Positions 35,120 to 43,738 of a stretch of DNA of 64,000 nt are shown one piece after another. Under the pieces are notes generated by a model that had not been told where the DNA came from, ran no database searches, and saw only the letters and a program-made list of their open reading frames with translations. Every line of letters starts with the position of its first letter. Position 1 is the stretch's first letter. The stretch is from an uncultured Bacteroidales bacterium. GTDB lineage: Bacteria > Bacteroidota > Bacteroidia > Bacteroidales > F082. A program made the position numbers and the translations under genes. The stretch lies in assembly GCA_947304185.1 (NCBI GenBank), contig CAMZAM010000007.1:21097-85096 (forward strand). Direction: 5' to 3'.

Positions 35120-37947
35120 TATCCGACAACAATATTGATGATTTTCTTTGGGATGAAAATGACCTTGCGGATGGTGACGCCTTCGAGCCATTTCTTGGCT
35201 TCAGGGGCGTTGACGACGGAGTTCTGCACCTCATCCTGCTTCATATCGAGAGGCAGTTCGAGGTCGAAACGTTTCTTTCCGTTGAACGAAACAGGATACA
35301 AGAAGGTGTTCTCGGCCACATGTTGTGCGTCGAAGTCAGGGAATTTCTGGTTGACGACGCTGTCGTTGTGTCCCATCTGATGCCACAGCTCTTCGGCGAT
35401 ATGTGGTGCATAAGGCGAAATCATGATAGCCATTGGCTCGAGGATAGCGCGTTTGTTGCACTTCATATCGGTGAGCTCATTGACACATATCATGAAAGCG
35501 GAGACGACGGTGTTGAACGAGATACGCTCGATGTCTTCCTCTTCTTTCTTGATGAGTTTATGCAAAACCTTCAGCTCTTCTTTAGTTGCGGGCTCGTCGC
35601 TGATTTCCGAATACAGCTTCCAGAACTTCTTCAGGAAACGGAAAGTACCTTCAATGCCTTGGGTATCCCATGGTTTCGACTGTTCGAGAGGTCCGAGGAA
35701 CATCTCGTAGAGACGCAGGGTGTCGGCGCCGTATTTTGCCACGAGATCGTCAGGGTTCTGGACATTAAACTTCGACTTCGACATTTTTTCAATGAGCCAG
35801 TCGCAGACGAACACATCTTTGCTATCCTTATCTTTTTCATAGATAAATTGTGCATCTTTAAGGTCATCGCGCCAAGCTTTAAATGCCTCAGTATCAAGAA
35901 TATCGTTATGAACGATGTTAATATCCACCAAAATCGGGTCGCTGAATAACTCACGGTCTTTGCAATTCTTTGAAATAAACAGCGGGCCGTTGCATTCGAC
36001 TTTCTGGCCTGTCACCTTCAACATCTTGTCTTTGTTCACACGGTAGGCGAGGCTGGAGCGTCCTTGTATCATTCCTTGATTTATCATTCTCTGGAAAGGC
36101 TCGTCTTTACAGGCGATTCCGAGGTCGAACAGGAATTTGTTCCAGAAACGGCTGTAGATGAGGTGACCTGTGGCATGCTCTGCGCCGCCGATGTAAAGGT
36201 CGACGTTCTGCCAATAGCCGTTAGCTTCTTTGGAGAAATATTCTTTGTCGTTATGCGGATCCATATAGCGGAGGTAATAGCCGCTTGAGCCTGCAAAACC
36301 TGGCATTGTATTTGTCTCGATAGGATAGCCCTCTTCAGTGACCCAGTTCTTTGCACGAGCCAATGGCGGCTCGCCTGTCTCTGTCGGCTTATATGCGTCG
36401 ATGGAAGGCAGCTCAAGAGGTAACTTATTGACATCCATGGCATAAGGCATCCCGTTCTTATAATAGATTGGGAATGGCTCACCCCAGTAACGCTGACGGC
36501 TGAAGATGGCGTCGCGCAGACGGTAGTTGGTCTTTCCTTTACCGATGCCGAGTTTCTCGAGTTCTTCGATCATGCGGAGGATAGCCTGTTTCACTGTGAG
36601 TCCGTTGAGGAACTCTGAGTTTACCAGCACGCCTTCCTTGGCGTCGAACGACTCTGTCCATGTGGCAGGATCTGACGGCTCTTCGCCTGGTTTCGCCACG
36701 ACTTGGATTATCGGGAGGTTGAAATGACGTGCGAAGGCGAAGTCGCGGCTGTCGTGAGCCGGCACTGCCATGATGGCACCGGTGCCATAGCCCATGAGCA
36801 CGTAATCGGAGATCCAGATCGGGATCTTGGTGCCGTTGAACGGGTTGACGGCGTAAGAGCCTGTGAACACTCCACTCACCTTCTTCACCTCTGACATACG
36901 CTCACGTTCGGAGCGGTTCTTAGCCCAAGTGACATATTCTTTCACTGCGGCACGTTGCTCATCGGTGGTGAGCTGGTCGATCATCTCGTGTTCAGGTGCA
37001 AGCACCATGAAGGTGACGCCGAACAGGGTGTCGGCACGTGTCGTAAACACCTCAAAATCAATGTCTTTATCAGCAACTTTGAAGAACACAGAGGCACCCA
37101 TCGACTTGCCTATCCAGTTACGCTGCACGTCTTTTATCGACTCTGTCCAGTCGAGGGTCTCGAGGCCTTGGAGCAGACGTTCGGCGTAGGCGGTGATACG
37201 AAGCAGCCACTGTTTCATCGACTTACGGATGACAGGATAGCCGCCGCGCACTGATAAGCCGTCCTGGACTTCATCGTTGGCGAGCACCGTACCTAATTCT
37301 GGACACCAGTTCACCATGGTGTCGGCGAGATATGCGAGGCGGTAGTTCATCAGCGTTTCCTGTTGTTCACGCTCACTCATGGCATTCCAGTGCGCGGCAG
37401 TGATGGCCATCGGCTTGGTGCAAGCCACATCAAGACCTTCGGTGCCGTTTTTGCTCAGATAATCGACAAGTTGCGATATCGGCTGAGCTTTCTTGCATTT
37501 GTTGCAATAATATGAGTTGAACAGCTGGAGAAACGTCCACTGTGTCCATTTATAATATTTAGGGTCGGAGGTGCGCACCTCGCGGTCCCAGTCATAGCAG
37601 AAACCGATTTTATCCATCTGCTCACGGTAACGGTTGATATTCTTCTCCGTGGTGATGGCAGGGTGGGTACCCGTCTGGATGGCATATTGCTCAGCCGGAA
37701 GTCCGTAGGCGTCGTAGCCCATCGGGTGAAGCACGTTGAAACCCTTCAAACGCTTGTAGCGGGCATAGATATCAGAGGCGATATAGCCCAGCGGGTGGCC
37801 CACATGAAGGCCTGCGCCCGACGGATAAGGGAACATGTCCAACACATAAAACTTCGGCTTGTTATGGTCGACTTCAACATGATAAATCTTGTTGTCACGC
37901 CAGTATTCCTGCCATTTTTTCTCGATTTCTTCAAAATTATATTCCAT
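35119..37947 (-). CDS. leuS: Leucyl-tRNA synthetase
   Basis: A 942-residue class I synthetase. I use the ATG at 37947 ([16 protein letters not shown]); a longer frame to 38010 lacks homology. The HIGH region is [16 protein letters not shown], the editing domain lies around 230-430 with [13 protein letters not shown], and the second signature is KMSKSKFN near 700. Insertions typical of Bacteroidota LeuRS explain the length. It charges tRNA-Leu in the cytoplasm and is the first gene of an operon that continues into the fucosidase and ahcY. The sensor-kinase gene is divergent from it. Confidence 0.97.
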   Translation of the reverse strand: MEYNFEEIEKKWQEYWRDNKIYHVEVDHNKPKFYVLDMFPYPSGAGLHVGHPLGYIASDIYARYKRLKGFNVLHPMGYDAYGLPAEQYAIQTGTHPAITTEKNINRYREQMDKIGFCYDWDREVRTSDPKYYKWTQWTFLQLFNSYYCNKCKKAQPISQLVDYLSKNGTEGLDVACTKPMAITAAHWNAMSEREQQETLMNYRLAYLADTMVNWCPELGTVLANDEVQDGLSVRGGYPVIRKSMKQWLLRITAYAERLLQGLETLDWTESIKDVQRNWIGKSMGASVFFKVADKDIDFEVFTTRADTLFGVTFMVLAPEHEMIDQLTTDEQRAAVKEYVTWAKNRSERERMSEVKKVSGVFTGSYAVNPFNGTKIPIWISDYVLMGYGTGAIMAVPAHDSRDFAFARHFNLPIIQVVAKPGEEPSDPATWTESFDAKEGVLVNSEFLNGLTVKQAILRMIEELEKLGIGKGKTNYRLRDAIFSRQRYWGEPFPIYYKNGMPYAMDVNKLPLELPSIDAYKPTETGEPPLARAKNWVTEEGYPIETNTMPGFAGSSGYYLRYMDPHNDKEYFSKEANGYWQNVDLYIGGAEHATGHLIYSRFWNKFLFDLGIACKDEPFQRMINQGMIQGRSSLAYRVNKDKMLKVTGQKVECNGPLFISKNCKDRELFSDPILVDINIVHNDILDTEAFKAWRDDLKDAQFIYEKDKDSKDVFVCDWLIEKMSKSKFNVQNPDDLVAKYGADTLRLYEMFLGPLEQSKPWDTQGIEGTFRFLKKFWKLYSEISDEPATKEELKVLHKLIKKEEEDIERISFNTVVSAFMICVNELTDMKCNKRAILEPMAIMISPYAPHIAEELWHQMGHNDSVVNQKFPDFDAQHVAENTFLYPVSFNGKKRFDLELPLDMKQDEVQNSVVNAPEAKKWLEGVTIRKVIFIPKKIINIVVG

Positions 37948-38031
37948 AATATTTCTAAAAATTTCCCGTTTAAAAAAACGTGTAAAATTACAACATTTTT
38001 TGCTACACACCTTATTTAAATAAAAATTTTG

Positions 38032-38039
38032 TATTTTTG
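38032..38039 (+). promoter_or_regulatory. -7 element for the sensor-kinase operon
   Basis: TATTTTTG at 38032-38039 matches TAnnTTTG but lies only five bases before the ATG at 38044, so the mRNA would be nearly leaderless. No TTG sits at the usual distance, so the assignment is tentative. Confidence 0.4.
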
Positions 38040-38043
38040 TGGT

Positions 38044-39549
38044 ATGAAAAATAACATTTATTCACAAAAAAGATGGTGGAATCTGGCGCTCACCGTGCTG
38101 GCTGTAATCATCATAACCATCTCTATTTACTATACAAACCGACTGGTGAAGCGTTTTGCGGCGCAGGAGTCGAAGCAGATCGAGATGTGGGCCGAGGCGG
38201 TGCAGAGCCATGCCGAGCTGATGAACTACACCAAGGTGTTCTTTAACGAGGTGGGCGAGCAAGAGCAGAAACGCGTGCAGCTGCTGGCGAAAGCCTACGA
38301 GAGCTTCCTTGAGGCCAGCCCTGAAGAAAACACCTCCATATATCTTGACATCATCCAGAGTAACATAAGCATTCCCGTAGTAATAACTGATAATTCCGCG
38401 AAGATCGACCTCTCCATTAACCTACCAGATCATCTCAAGGACAAGACCAAGTTCGACAAGGAGATGATGGAGGAGTTCAGCATTTACCAGCCTATAAAAA
38501 TCGACCTTTTTGGAAAGACGAAATGGCTTTATTATAAAGAATCGTTGATTTTCACTGAGTTGAAAGAAGTCCTCGACGGCTTGTTCGAGCTTTTCATCAA
38601 CGACGTGACTGACAATGCAGTAGGTGCGCCCGTCATCATCATCGACAGCACCGACAACAGCGTGTTAGCTTACGGAAACCTCGATTCTATCAAGATGAAA
38701 GACAGAAAATACGTTGAGAATCAGATATATACGATGCAGGAAGAGTGCGTCCCGATAAAAGTCAACTATCTCGATGACAACAAGATATACATTTATTACA
38801 GACAGTCGGACCTACTTATGCAGATGCGATATTTCCCGCTTGTGCAGATATTGATTTTCGGCTTGTTTGCGCTTCTGGCATACCTTATGTTCAGCTACAT
38901 ACGTCGATCGGAGCAAAACCAGGTGTGGGCCGGCATGGCTAAAGAGACAGCACATCAGATAGGTACGCCTCTGAGCTCGTTGATGGGCTGGGTTGAGCTT
39001 CTGAAGATGGAAGAGAAACCGTTCATAGGGACGTCGGAGATGGAAATAGATATCGACAGGTTGAAGACGATAACGGAGCGTTTCTCGAAGATCGGCTCCA
39101 TCCCCACCTTGGAAAGAACCGACGTGGTGGCTGTCGTCGACAAGACCATGAGATACATGCAGCACCGCTTCTCGTCGAAGTTTGAGTTCGATGTGCAACT
39201 GCCTGTGCGTGAGATAGTTATACCACTGAACGCCGCCTTGTTCAGCTGGGTACTGGAGAACCTCACCAAGAACGCCATCGACGCGATGAGCGACAAAGGT
39301 AAGGTCACCGTCGAGCTCACCGAAGACGACGGCAACGTGTTTATCGACATCAGCGATACAGGCAAAGGACTTCCACGAAGCATGTACAAGCAGATATTCC
39401 AGCCTGGCTACACCTCGAAGAAACGCGGCTGGGGACTTGGACTGTCGCTGGCCAAACGTATCATCGAAAACTACCATAAAGGCAAGATTTTCGTAAAGAG
39501 CAGCGTAGTCGGACAAGGCACTACATTCAGGATAATTCTAAAAAAATAA
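38044..39549 (+). CDS. Membrane sensor histidine kinase
   Basis: About 501 residues. One helix near 12-32, a periplasmic sensor region of about 220 residues with no recognised domain, a second helix near 265-285, then the kinase core. The phospho-acceptor is His304 in [14 protein letters not shown], the N box is [11 protein letters not shown] near 405, and the G boxes are [21 protein letters not shown] and [14 protein letters not shown]. No response-regulator gene lies beside it, so its partner is elsewhere or distant. It starts a plus-strand run and is followed after three bases by the GGGP synthase gene. Confidence 0.88.
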   Translation: MKNNIYSQKRWWNLALTVLAVIIITISIYYTNRLVKRFAAQESKQIEMWAEAVQSHAELMNYTKVFFNEVGEQEQKRVQLLAKAYESFLEASPEENTSIYLDIIQSNISIPVVITDNSAKIDLSINLPDHLKDKTKFDKEMMEEFSIYQPIKIDLFGKTKWLYYKESLIFTELKEVLDGLFELFINDVTDNAVGAPVIIIDSTDNSVLAYGNLDSIKMKDRKYVENQIYTMQEECVPIKVNYLDDNKIYIYYRQSDLLMQMRYFPLVQILIFGLFALLAYLMFSYIRRSEQNQVWAGMAKETAHQIGTPLSSLMGWVELLKMEEKPFIGTSEMEIDIDRLKTITERFSKIGSIPTLERTDVVAVVDKTMRYMQHRFSSKFEFDVQLPVREIVIPLNAALFSWVLENLTKNAIDAMSDKGKVTVELTEDDGNVFIDISDTGKGLPRSMYKQIFQPGYTSKKRGWGLGLSLAKRIIENYHKGKIFVKSSVVGQGTTFRIILKK

Positions 39550-39552
39550 GAT

Positions 39553-40281
39553 ATGGCGATTTACGACAATTTCAATGACAAAAAACGCAAAAAACTTGCA
39601 GTTTTAATCGATCCCGACAAGCCATCGGACGCGCAGATTCTGTCGATGGTTGAGAAGGCTAACGCCGCCGACGTCGATTTTTTCTTCGTGGGAGGCAGCC
39701 TGCTGGTCACCGACAGCCTTGACCATTGCATCAAACTCATCAAGGAACACTCTAAGATTCCGGTGCTGATATTCCCGGGTAACTCATTGCAAATCAGCAA
39801 ATACTGCGACGGATTTCTCCTTTTATCTTTGATCTCCGGAAGAAACCCTGAGATGCTCATCGGACGACATGTCATCGCGGCGCCGTATCTGAAACTCTAT
39901 GGCAACGAGATCATCCCGACGGGTTATATGCTCATCGACAGCGGCAAGGCCACCTCGGTGACGTATATGAGCGACACCACACCGATACCGCACGACAAGG
40001 ACGACATCGCCATGTGCACCGCCATCGCAGGCGAGATGCTGGGCCTAAAACTCATCTACCTCGAGGCAGGATCGGGTGCCATGATGCCAGTGTCGACAAG
40101 CATGATTTCGAAGGTGAAACAGATGATAAGCATCCCGCTTATCGTGGGCGGAGGCATCAAGACACCGGAGATGGCAGCAGAAGCCGTCAAAGCCGGAGCC
40201 GACGTTATCGTCATCGGGACAGCGTTCGAGAAAGAACCTGATTTATTGAATAAATTTGCGGAAGCAATTCACAAAGCATAA
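39553..40281 (+). CDS. Geranylgeranylglyceryl/heptaprenylglyceryl phosphate synthase family protein
   Basis: A 242-residue TIM-barrel prenyltransferase. Motifs include LIDPDKPSDAQI near 18, FFVGGSLLVTDS near 45, IPTGYMLIDSGKATSVTYMSD near 117-140, YLEAGSGA near 170 and VGGGIKTPEMAAEAVKAGADVIVIG near 200-225. Archaeal GGGPS joins sn-glycerol-1-phosphate to a polyprenyl diphosphate; bacterial homologues occur in Bacteroidota (group II) and in Firmicutes as PcrB. The product of the Bacteroidota enzyme is not established from sequence. No glycerol-1-phosphate dehydrogenase lies nearby. It follows the sensor kinase with only three bases between. Confidence 0.9.
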   Translation: MAIYDNFNDKKRKKLAVLIDPDKPSDAQILSMVEKANAADVDFFFVGGSLLVTDSLDHCIKLIKEHSKIPVLIFPGNSLQISKYCDGFLLLSLISGRNPEMLIGRHVIAAPYLKLYGNEIIPTGYMLIDSGKATSVTYMSDTTPIPHDKDDIAMCTAIAGEMLGLKLIYLEAGSGAMMPVSTSMISKVKQMISIPLIVGGGIKTPEMAAEAVKAGADVIVIGTAFEKEPDLLNKFAEAIHKA

Positions 40282-40360
40282 TTTCGACCTTTAGATACTG
40301 TTTTGTGACGAAATTCCGCTATTTGTGACGAAATTCGGAAAAATTCGACCAAAAGATACT
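40281..40360 (+). repeat. Nested direct repeats upstream of the S9 peptidase gene
   Basis: TTTGTGACGAAATTC occurs at 40303-40317 and again at 40322-40336 (19-base period). Outside it, ATTTCGACC...AGATACT (40281-40299) recurs as AATTCGACC...AGATACT (40342-40360). The second outer copy lies in the likely promoter region of the peptidase gene. Either an operator with repeated half-sites or a small duplication would fit. Confidence 0.5.
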
Positions 40361-40389
40361 TTTTGAATAAATTAAAAAAAAGGAAAAAT

Positions 40390-42531
40390 ATGAAAAAATT
40401 ATTATTATCAGCAATCGCATTGATGTTAGTTATGACATCGTTTGCACAGGAAAAGAAGATGTTCACGCCTGAGGATGCCTCGTACAACAACTATGACGTC
40501 TATGCTAAAGGCAAGAGTTTCAAATGGCTAGGCGACAGCAACAAGTTCGTCTTCAACGAAGATAACGAGATCCGTTTCCGCAGTCCTGGCGAGAAAAGCT
40601 CGCACAGCCTGCTGAGCCTCGACTTGCTCAACGGCATCGCCAAAGACAACGGCGCCGGCGAGTTCAAACGTCTGCCAAATATCACCTGGACAAGCGAGGA
40701 CGGTGGCTATTTCTACAAGATGGGAGAAGATGGCAACATCACACTTAACACATTGAGTATCAAGAATAAAAGCATCGTAAAAGTCAATACCATTCCTGCC
40801 AATGCGGAGAATATGACACTCGAGCCGACTACGATGCGCATAGCTTATACAATAGGTAACGACCTTTACATCGCTGACTGCGGCAAGCAGATTCGTATCA
40901 CCGAGAACCCCGAGAATGTCATCGCGGGACAGTCGGTGCACCGTAACGAGTTCGCCATCGACGGCGGTATTTTCTGGTCGCCCGACGGCAGCAAGCTGGC
41001 ATATTATCTGATGGATGAGAGCATGGTGACCGACTATCCGCTCGTCGACATCACGACACGCATCGCCACAGAGAAACCTATCAAATATCCTATGGCCGGA
41101 ATGACGTCACACATAGTGAAACTGCATGTTTACGACATTGCTAATGGCTCCGACGTGGTGATGAAGACAGGCGAGCCAGAAGAGCATTATCTCACCGCCA
41201 TCACTTGGAACAACGACAACAAAAACATCTACATCGGCATATTGAACCGCGGTCAGGACACGCTCAACTTCAACGAATACAACGCATTGAACGGTGAGTT
41301 CAAGCAGACCATCTTCCACGACGAGGACGCACAATATGTTGAACCTCAAGGACCTGCATATTTCTTGCCAGGCAGCACCACCGAGTTTTTGTGGCTCGCT
41401 CAACGCGACGGCTACTATCATCTGTGGCTGCATAACACCAAGACACTGAAAGCCCGTCAGATCGAAAAAGGCAACTATGTCGTCACTGCGTTCAACGGCT
41501 TCGACGGCAAAGGTAACGCCTACTACACCTCCACAGAGGTCAGCCCTCTGCAGCGTCATTTCTATAAGGTGAACCTGAAGAACGGAAAGAAAGTACGTCT
41601 CACCAAGAAACACGGCACACATAGCGTACTTCCAAGCAAGAGCGGCAAGTATTTCATCGACAACTACAATAGCACCGACGTGCCGAGAGCAGCTGAGATC
41701 GTCGACGATCAAGGACGTTTTGTCGACTACCTATATACAGCCGAAAATCCTATCAAAGACTATAACATCGGTGTTACCGAGATCGACAGCATCAAGGCTG
41801 AAGATGGACAGATGCTCTACACACGTATCATCAAGCCTTATAACTTCGATGAAAACAAGAAATACCCTGTCATTGTCTACGTTTACGGCGGTCCTCACGC
41901 TCAGCTCATCACCGACACATGGCTGGCTGGCGCTGGCATCTATCTCAACTACCTTGCACAGGAGGGATTCATAGTGTTTACTGTCGATAACCGTGGTTCT
42001 GCCGACCGTGGCGAGGCCTTCGAGCAGGTCATCCACCGCCAGTGCGGACAGATGGAGATGCACGACCAGATGACGGGCATAGAATACCTCAAGACGAAGC
42101 CTTACGTCGACGCTGACCGTATCGGCAGCGACGGCTGGAGCTATGGTGGATTCATGTCGACATCGTTAAAGATCAACTACCCTGAGACGTTCAAGGTCAG
42201 CGTCGCCGGTGGTCCTGTCATCAACTGGAAATACTATGAGATAATGTATGGCGAGCGTTATATGGACACCCCTGATGAGAATCCTGAAGGCTATGAGCTG
42301 ACGGCATTGGACAACAAGACCGACAAACTCGAAGGAAAACTTTTGATTATCCACTGCTCGACAGACCCGACTGTGGTTTGGCAGAACAGCCTCAGCTTCT
42401 TGGAGAACGCCATCCACAACCAGAAACAGATGGATTACTTCGTCTACCCCGGTCACGACCACAACGTCTACGGCATGGACAGAGCACATCTGATAACGAA
42501 GATTACGGAATATTTCAAAGACAATCTGTAA
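40390..42531 (+). CDS. S9-family dipeptidyl/tripeptidyl peptidase (DPP IV-like), secreted
   Basis: About 713 residues with a signal peptide (ends TSFAQE). I use the ATG at 40390. The first half is a beta-propeller (DPPIV_N type), with WSPDGSKLAYYLMDES near 200 and the paired FLWLAQRDGYYHLWLH strand near 335. The second half is an alpha/beta hydrolase: GWSYGG with Ser584, STDPTVVWQNS with Asp659 and GHDHNVYG with His691. Spacings of 75 and 32 residues fit the DPP IV/prolyl tripeptidyl peptidase triad. Bacteroidota use such enzymes to cut Xaa-Pro(-Xaa) from peptides in the periplasm. It stands alone, with a strong terminator after it. Confidence 0.93.
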   Translation: MKKLLLSAIALMLVMTSFAQEKKMFTPEDASYNNYDVYAKGKSFKWLGDSNKFVFNEDNEIRFRSPGEKSSHSLLSLDLLNGIAKDNGAGEFKRLPNITWTSEDGGYFYKMGEDGNITLNTLSIKNKSIVKVNTIPANAENMTLEPTTMRIAYTIGNDLYIADCGKQIRITENPENVIAGQSVHRNEFAIDGGIFWSPDGSKLAYYLMDESMVTDYPLVDITTRIATEKPIKYPMAGMTSHIVKLHVYDIANGSDVVMKTGEPEEHYLTAITWNNDNKNIYIGILNRGQDTLNFNEYNALNGEFKQTIFHDEDAQYVEPQGPAYFLPGSTTEFLWLAQRDGYYHLWLHNTKTLKARQIEKGNYVVTAFNGFDGKGNAYYTSTEVSPLQRHFYKVNLKNGKKVRLTKKHGTHSVLPSKSGKYFIDNYNSTDVPRAAEIVDDQGRFVDYLYTAENPIKDYNIGVTEIDSIKAEDGQMLYTRIIKPYNFDENKKYPVIVYVYGGPHAQLITDTWLAGAGIYLNYLAQEGFIVFTVDNRGSADRGEAFEQVIHRQCGQMEMHDQMTGIEYLKTKPYVDADRIGSDGWSYGGFMSTSLKINYPETFKVSVAGGPVINWKYYEIMYGERYMDTPDENPEGYELTALDNKTDKLEGKLLIIHCSTDPTVVWQNSLSFLENAIHNQKQMDYFVYPGHDHNVYGMDRAHLITKITEYFKDNL

Positions 42532-42536
42532 ACACA

Positions 42537-42568
42537 ATGTAGGGGCGAATGATGATTCGCCCCTACAT
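42537..42568 (+). terminator. Perfect 14-bp palindrome acting as terminator
   Basis: ATGTAGGGGCGAAT pairs with ATTCGCCCCTACAT around GATG, followed by TTTTATTTT on the plus strand. It closes the peptidase gene and abuts the amidase stop on the other strand. The TAGGGGCGAAT palindrome is unusually perfect and resembles dispersed palindromes seen in intergenic sites of gut bacteria, so it may be a mobile REP-like copy used as a terminator. Confidence 0.75.
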
Positions 42569-42570
42569 TT

Positions 42571-43677
42571 TTATTTTCTCACCCCGTCTTCAAACTTCAC
42601 CACGAAGGCGCCATCGTAGCCTTTTGAGGTCACCTCTTTCAGGTAAGCATCGGCATCGGCTTTGGTGGCGAAGCAGCCAGCGGTGTATTTAAACATCCCG
42701 TTGTGCTCGTAATAATCGACATCCTTGAGGTTTTTGTAGATGCTCTGGGGGTTGTCGACAGCACGACTGCGGGTGGTGAACTGTACCTTGTAAACGACGC
42801 CTTTGTTTTTATCGACAACAGGCGGAGTTACTGGCGTTTCAGGCTTTTCAGTAGCCTCAGGTTTTTCTTCAGCCATGGTCTCCTGCTGCATGTCGACGGA
42901 GTTCTTCTCAAAATTAGTCTTATAAGTGCTGAAAGCCTTAGCAATTGCTGAGGCTAAGGTGTTTTGTCCGTCGGCCGACATCATATATGCCTCCTCGGTA
43001 GGATTTGAGATGAATCCCAACTCGACAAGCACTGATGGCATCGCGGTCTTGTAAAGTACCAGAAATCCTGCCTGCTGCACTCCCCTATCGTGCCGTTTGG
43101 CTGAGCCAACCAACTGATTCTGAACGAGTTCGGCAAACTCAAGCGAGCGTTGTTTGAACTCACTCTGGATGAAGCTGAAGGCGATGTAAGCCTCGGTGCT
43201 GTTAGGGTCAAAGCCGCCATAGTTCTCTTCCGCGTTACTCTCGTAGAGGATAGAGGCGTTTTCGCGCTTAGCGACAGCGAGGTTGGCACTGTTACGGTGG
43301 TCACCCATGATGAACGTCTCGGCACCGCCGGTCTTCGGCGAGTTAGCCACCGAGTTGCAGTGTATCGAGATGAAGAGGTCGGCATTGTTGCGGTTGGCTA
43401 TCTTGGCGCGTTCCATCAGCTCGACAAACACGTCGGTGGTGCGGGTGTAGTAAACCTTCACGTCAGGATACTGTTTTTTGATCATCGCGCCCACTTTCTT
43501 CGCTACGGCGAGGGTGATATCCTTCTCTTTTCCTTTCTTTCCTACCGCTCCCGCGTCTTTTCCGCCATGTCCGGCATCGATCACAACCGTCTGAATCTTA
43601 GTAGTTTGGGCTTCGGCTTCAGGCAAGAAAACCAAAAAACTCATTAATATAATAAAAAATATAAGTTTCGCGTTCAT
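42571..43677 (-). CDS. N-acetylmuramoyl-L-alanine amidase with C-terminal SPOR-like domain
   Basis: A 368-residue Amidase_3 protein. After the signal peptide, VVIDAGHGGKDAGAVG holds the zinc-ligand His, followed by a glutamate ligand in KDITLAVAKK or ERAKIANRN-region turns, SIHCNS with a second His, and VLVELGFISNPTEE with the catalytic Glu. A proline/glutamate-rich linker (about 268-290) leads to a C-terminal module (YKVQFTTRSRAV, YKYTAGCFATKADADAYLKE) that resembles SPOR domains, which bind denuded glycan strands at division sites. It cuts the amide bond between MurNAc and the peptide, probably during daughter-cell separation. Confidence 0.9.
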   Translation of the reverse strand: MNAKLIFFIILMSFLVFLPEAEAQTTKIQTVVIDAGHGGKDAGAVGKKGKEKDITLAVAKKVGAMIKKQYPDVKVYYTRTTDVFVELMERAKIANRNNADLFISIHCNSVANSPKTGGAETFIMGDHRNSANLAVAKRENASILYESNAEENYGGFDPNSTEAYIAFSFIQSEFKQRSLEFAELVQNQLVGSAKRHDRGVQQAGFLVLYKTAMPSVLVELGFISNPTEEAYMMSADGQNTLASAIAKAFSTYKTNFEKNSVDMQQETMAEEKPEATEKPETPVTPPVVDKNKGVVYKVQFTTRSRAVDNPQSIYKNLKDVDYYEHNGMFKYTAGCFATKADADAYLKEVTSKGYDGAFVVKFEDGVRK

Positions 43678-43686
43678 AAAAAACCG

Positions 43687-43694
43687 TATCTTTG
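43687..43694 (+). promoter_or_regulatory. -7 element for lptD-like gene
   Basis: TATCTTTG at 43687-43694 (plus) matches TAnnTTTG and lies 45 bases before the TTG start of the LptD-like gene. No TTG is found at the best upstream distance. Confidence 0.5.
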
Positions 43695-43720
43695 CAGTTT
43701 GAATAGTTTTGAATTTTTTA

Positions 43721-43728
43721 CAAAATTA
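43721..43728 (-). promoter_or_regulatory. -7 element for the SPOR-amidase gene
   Basis: TAATTTTG on the minus strand (43728-43721) lies 43 bases before the amidase ATG. It faces away from the forward -7 element, so the two divergent promoters overlap in this short region. Confidence 0.45.
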
Positions 43729-43738
43729 GATAAAAATC

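Noticed and set aside
35074..35949. Open frame of 291 codons on the plus strand
   Set aside because: Antisense to leuS; composition is a mirror of the synthetase.
40300..40340. Possible CRISPR array
   Set aside because: Only two copies of a 15-base repeat with a four-base spacer; not an array.
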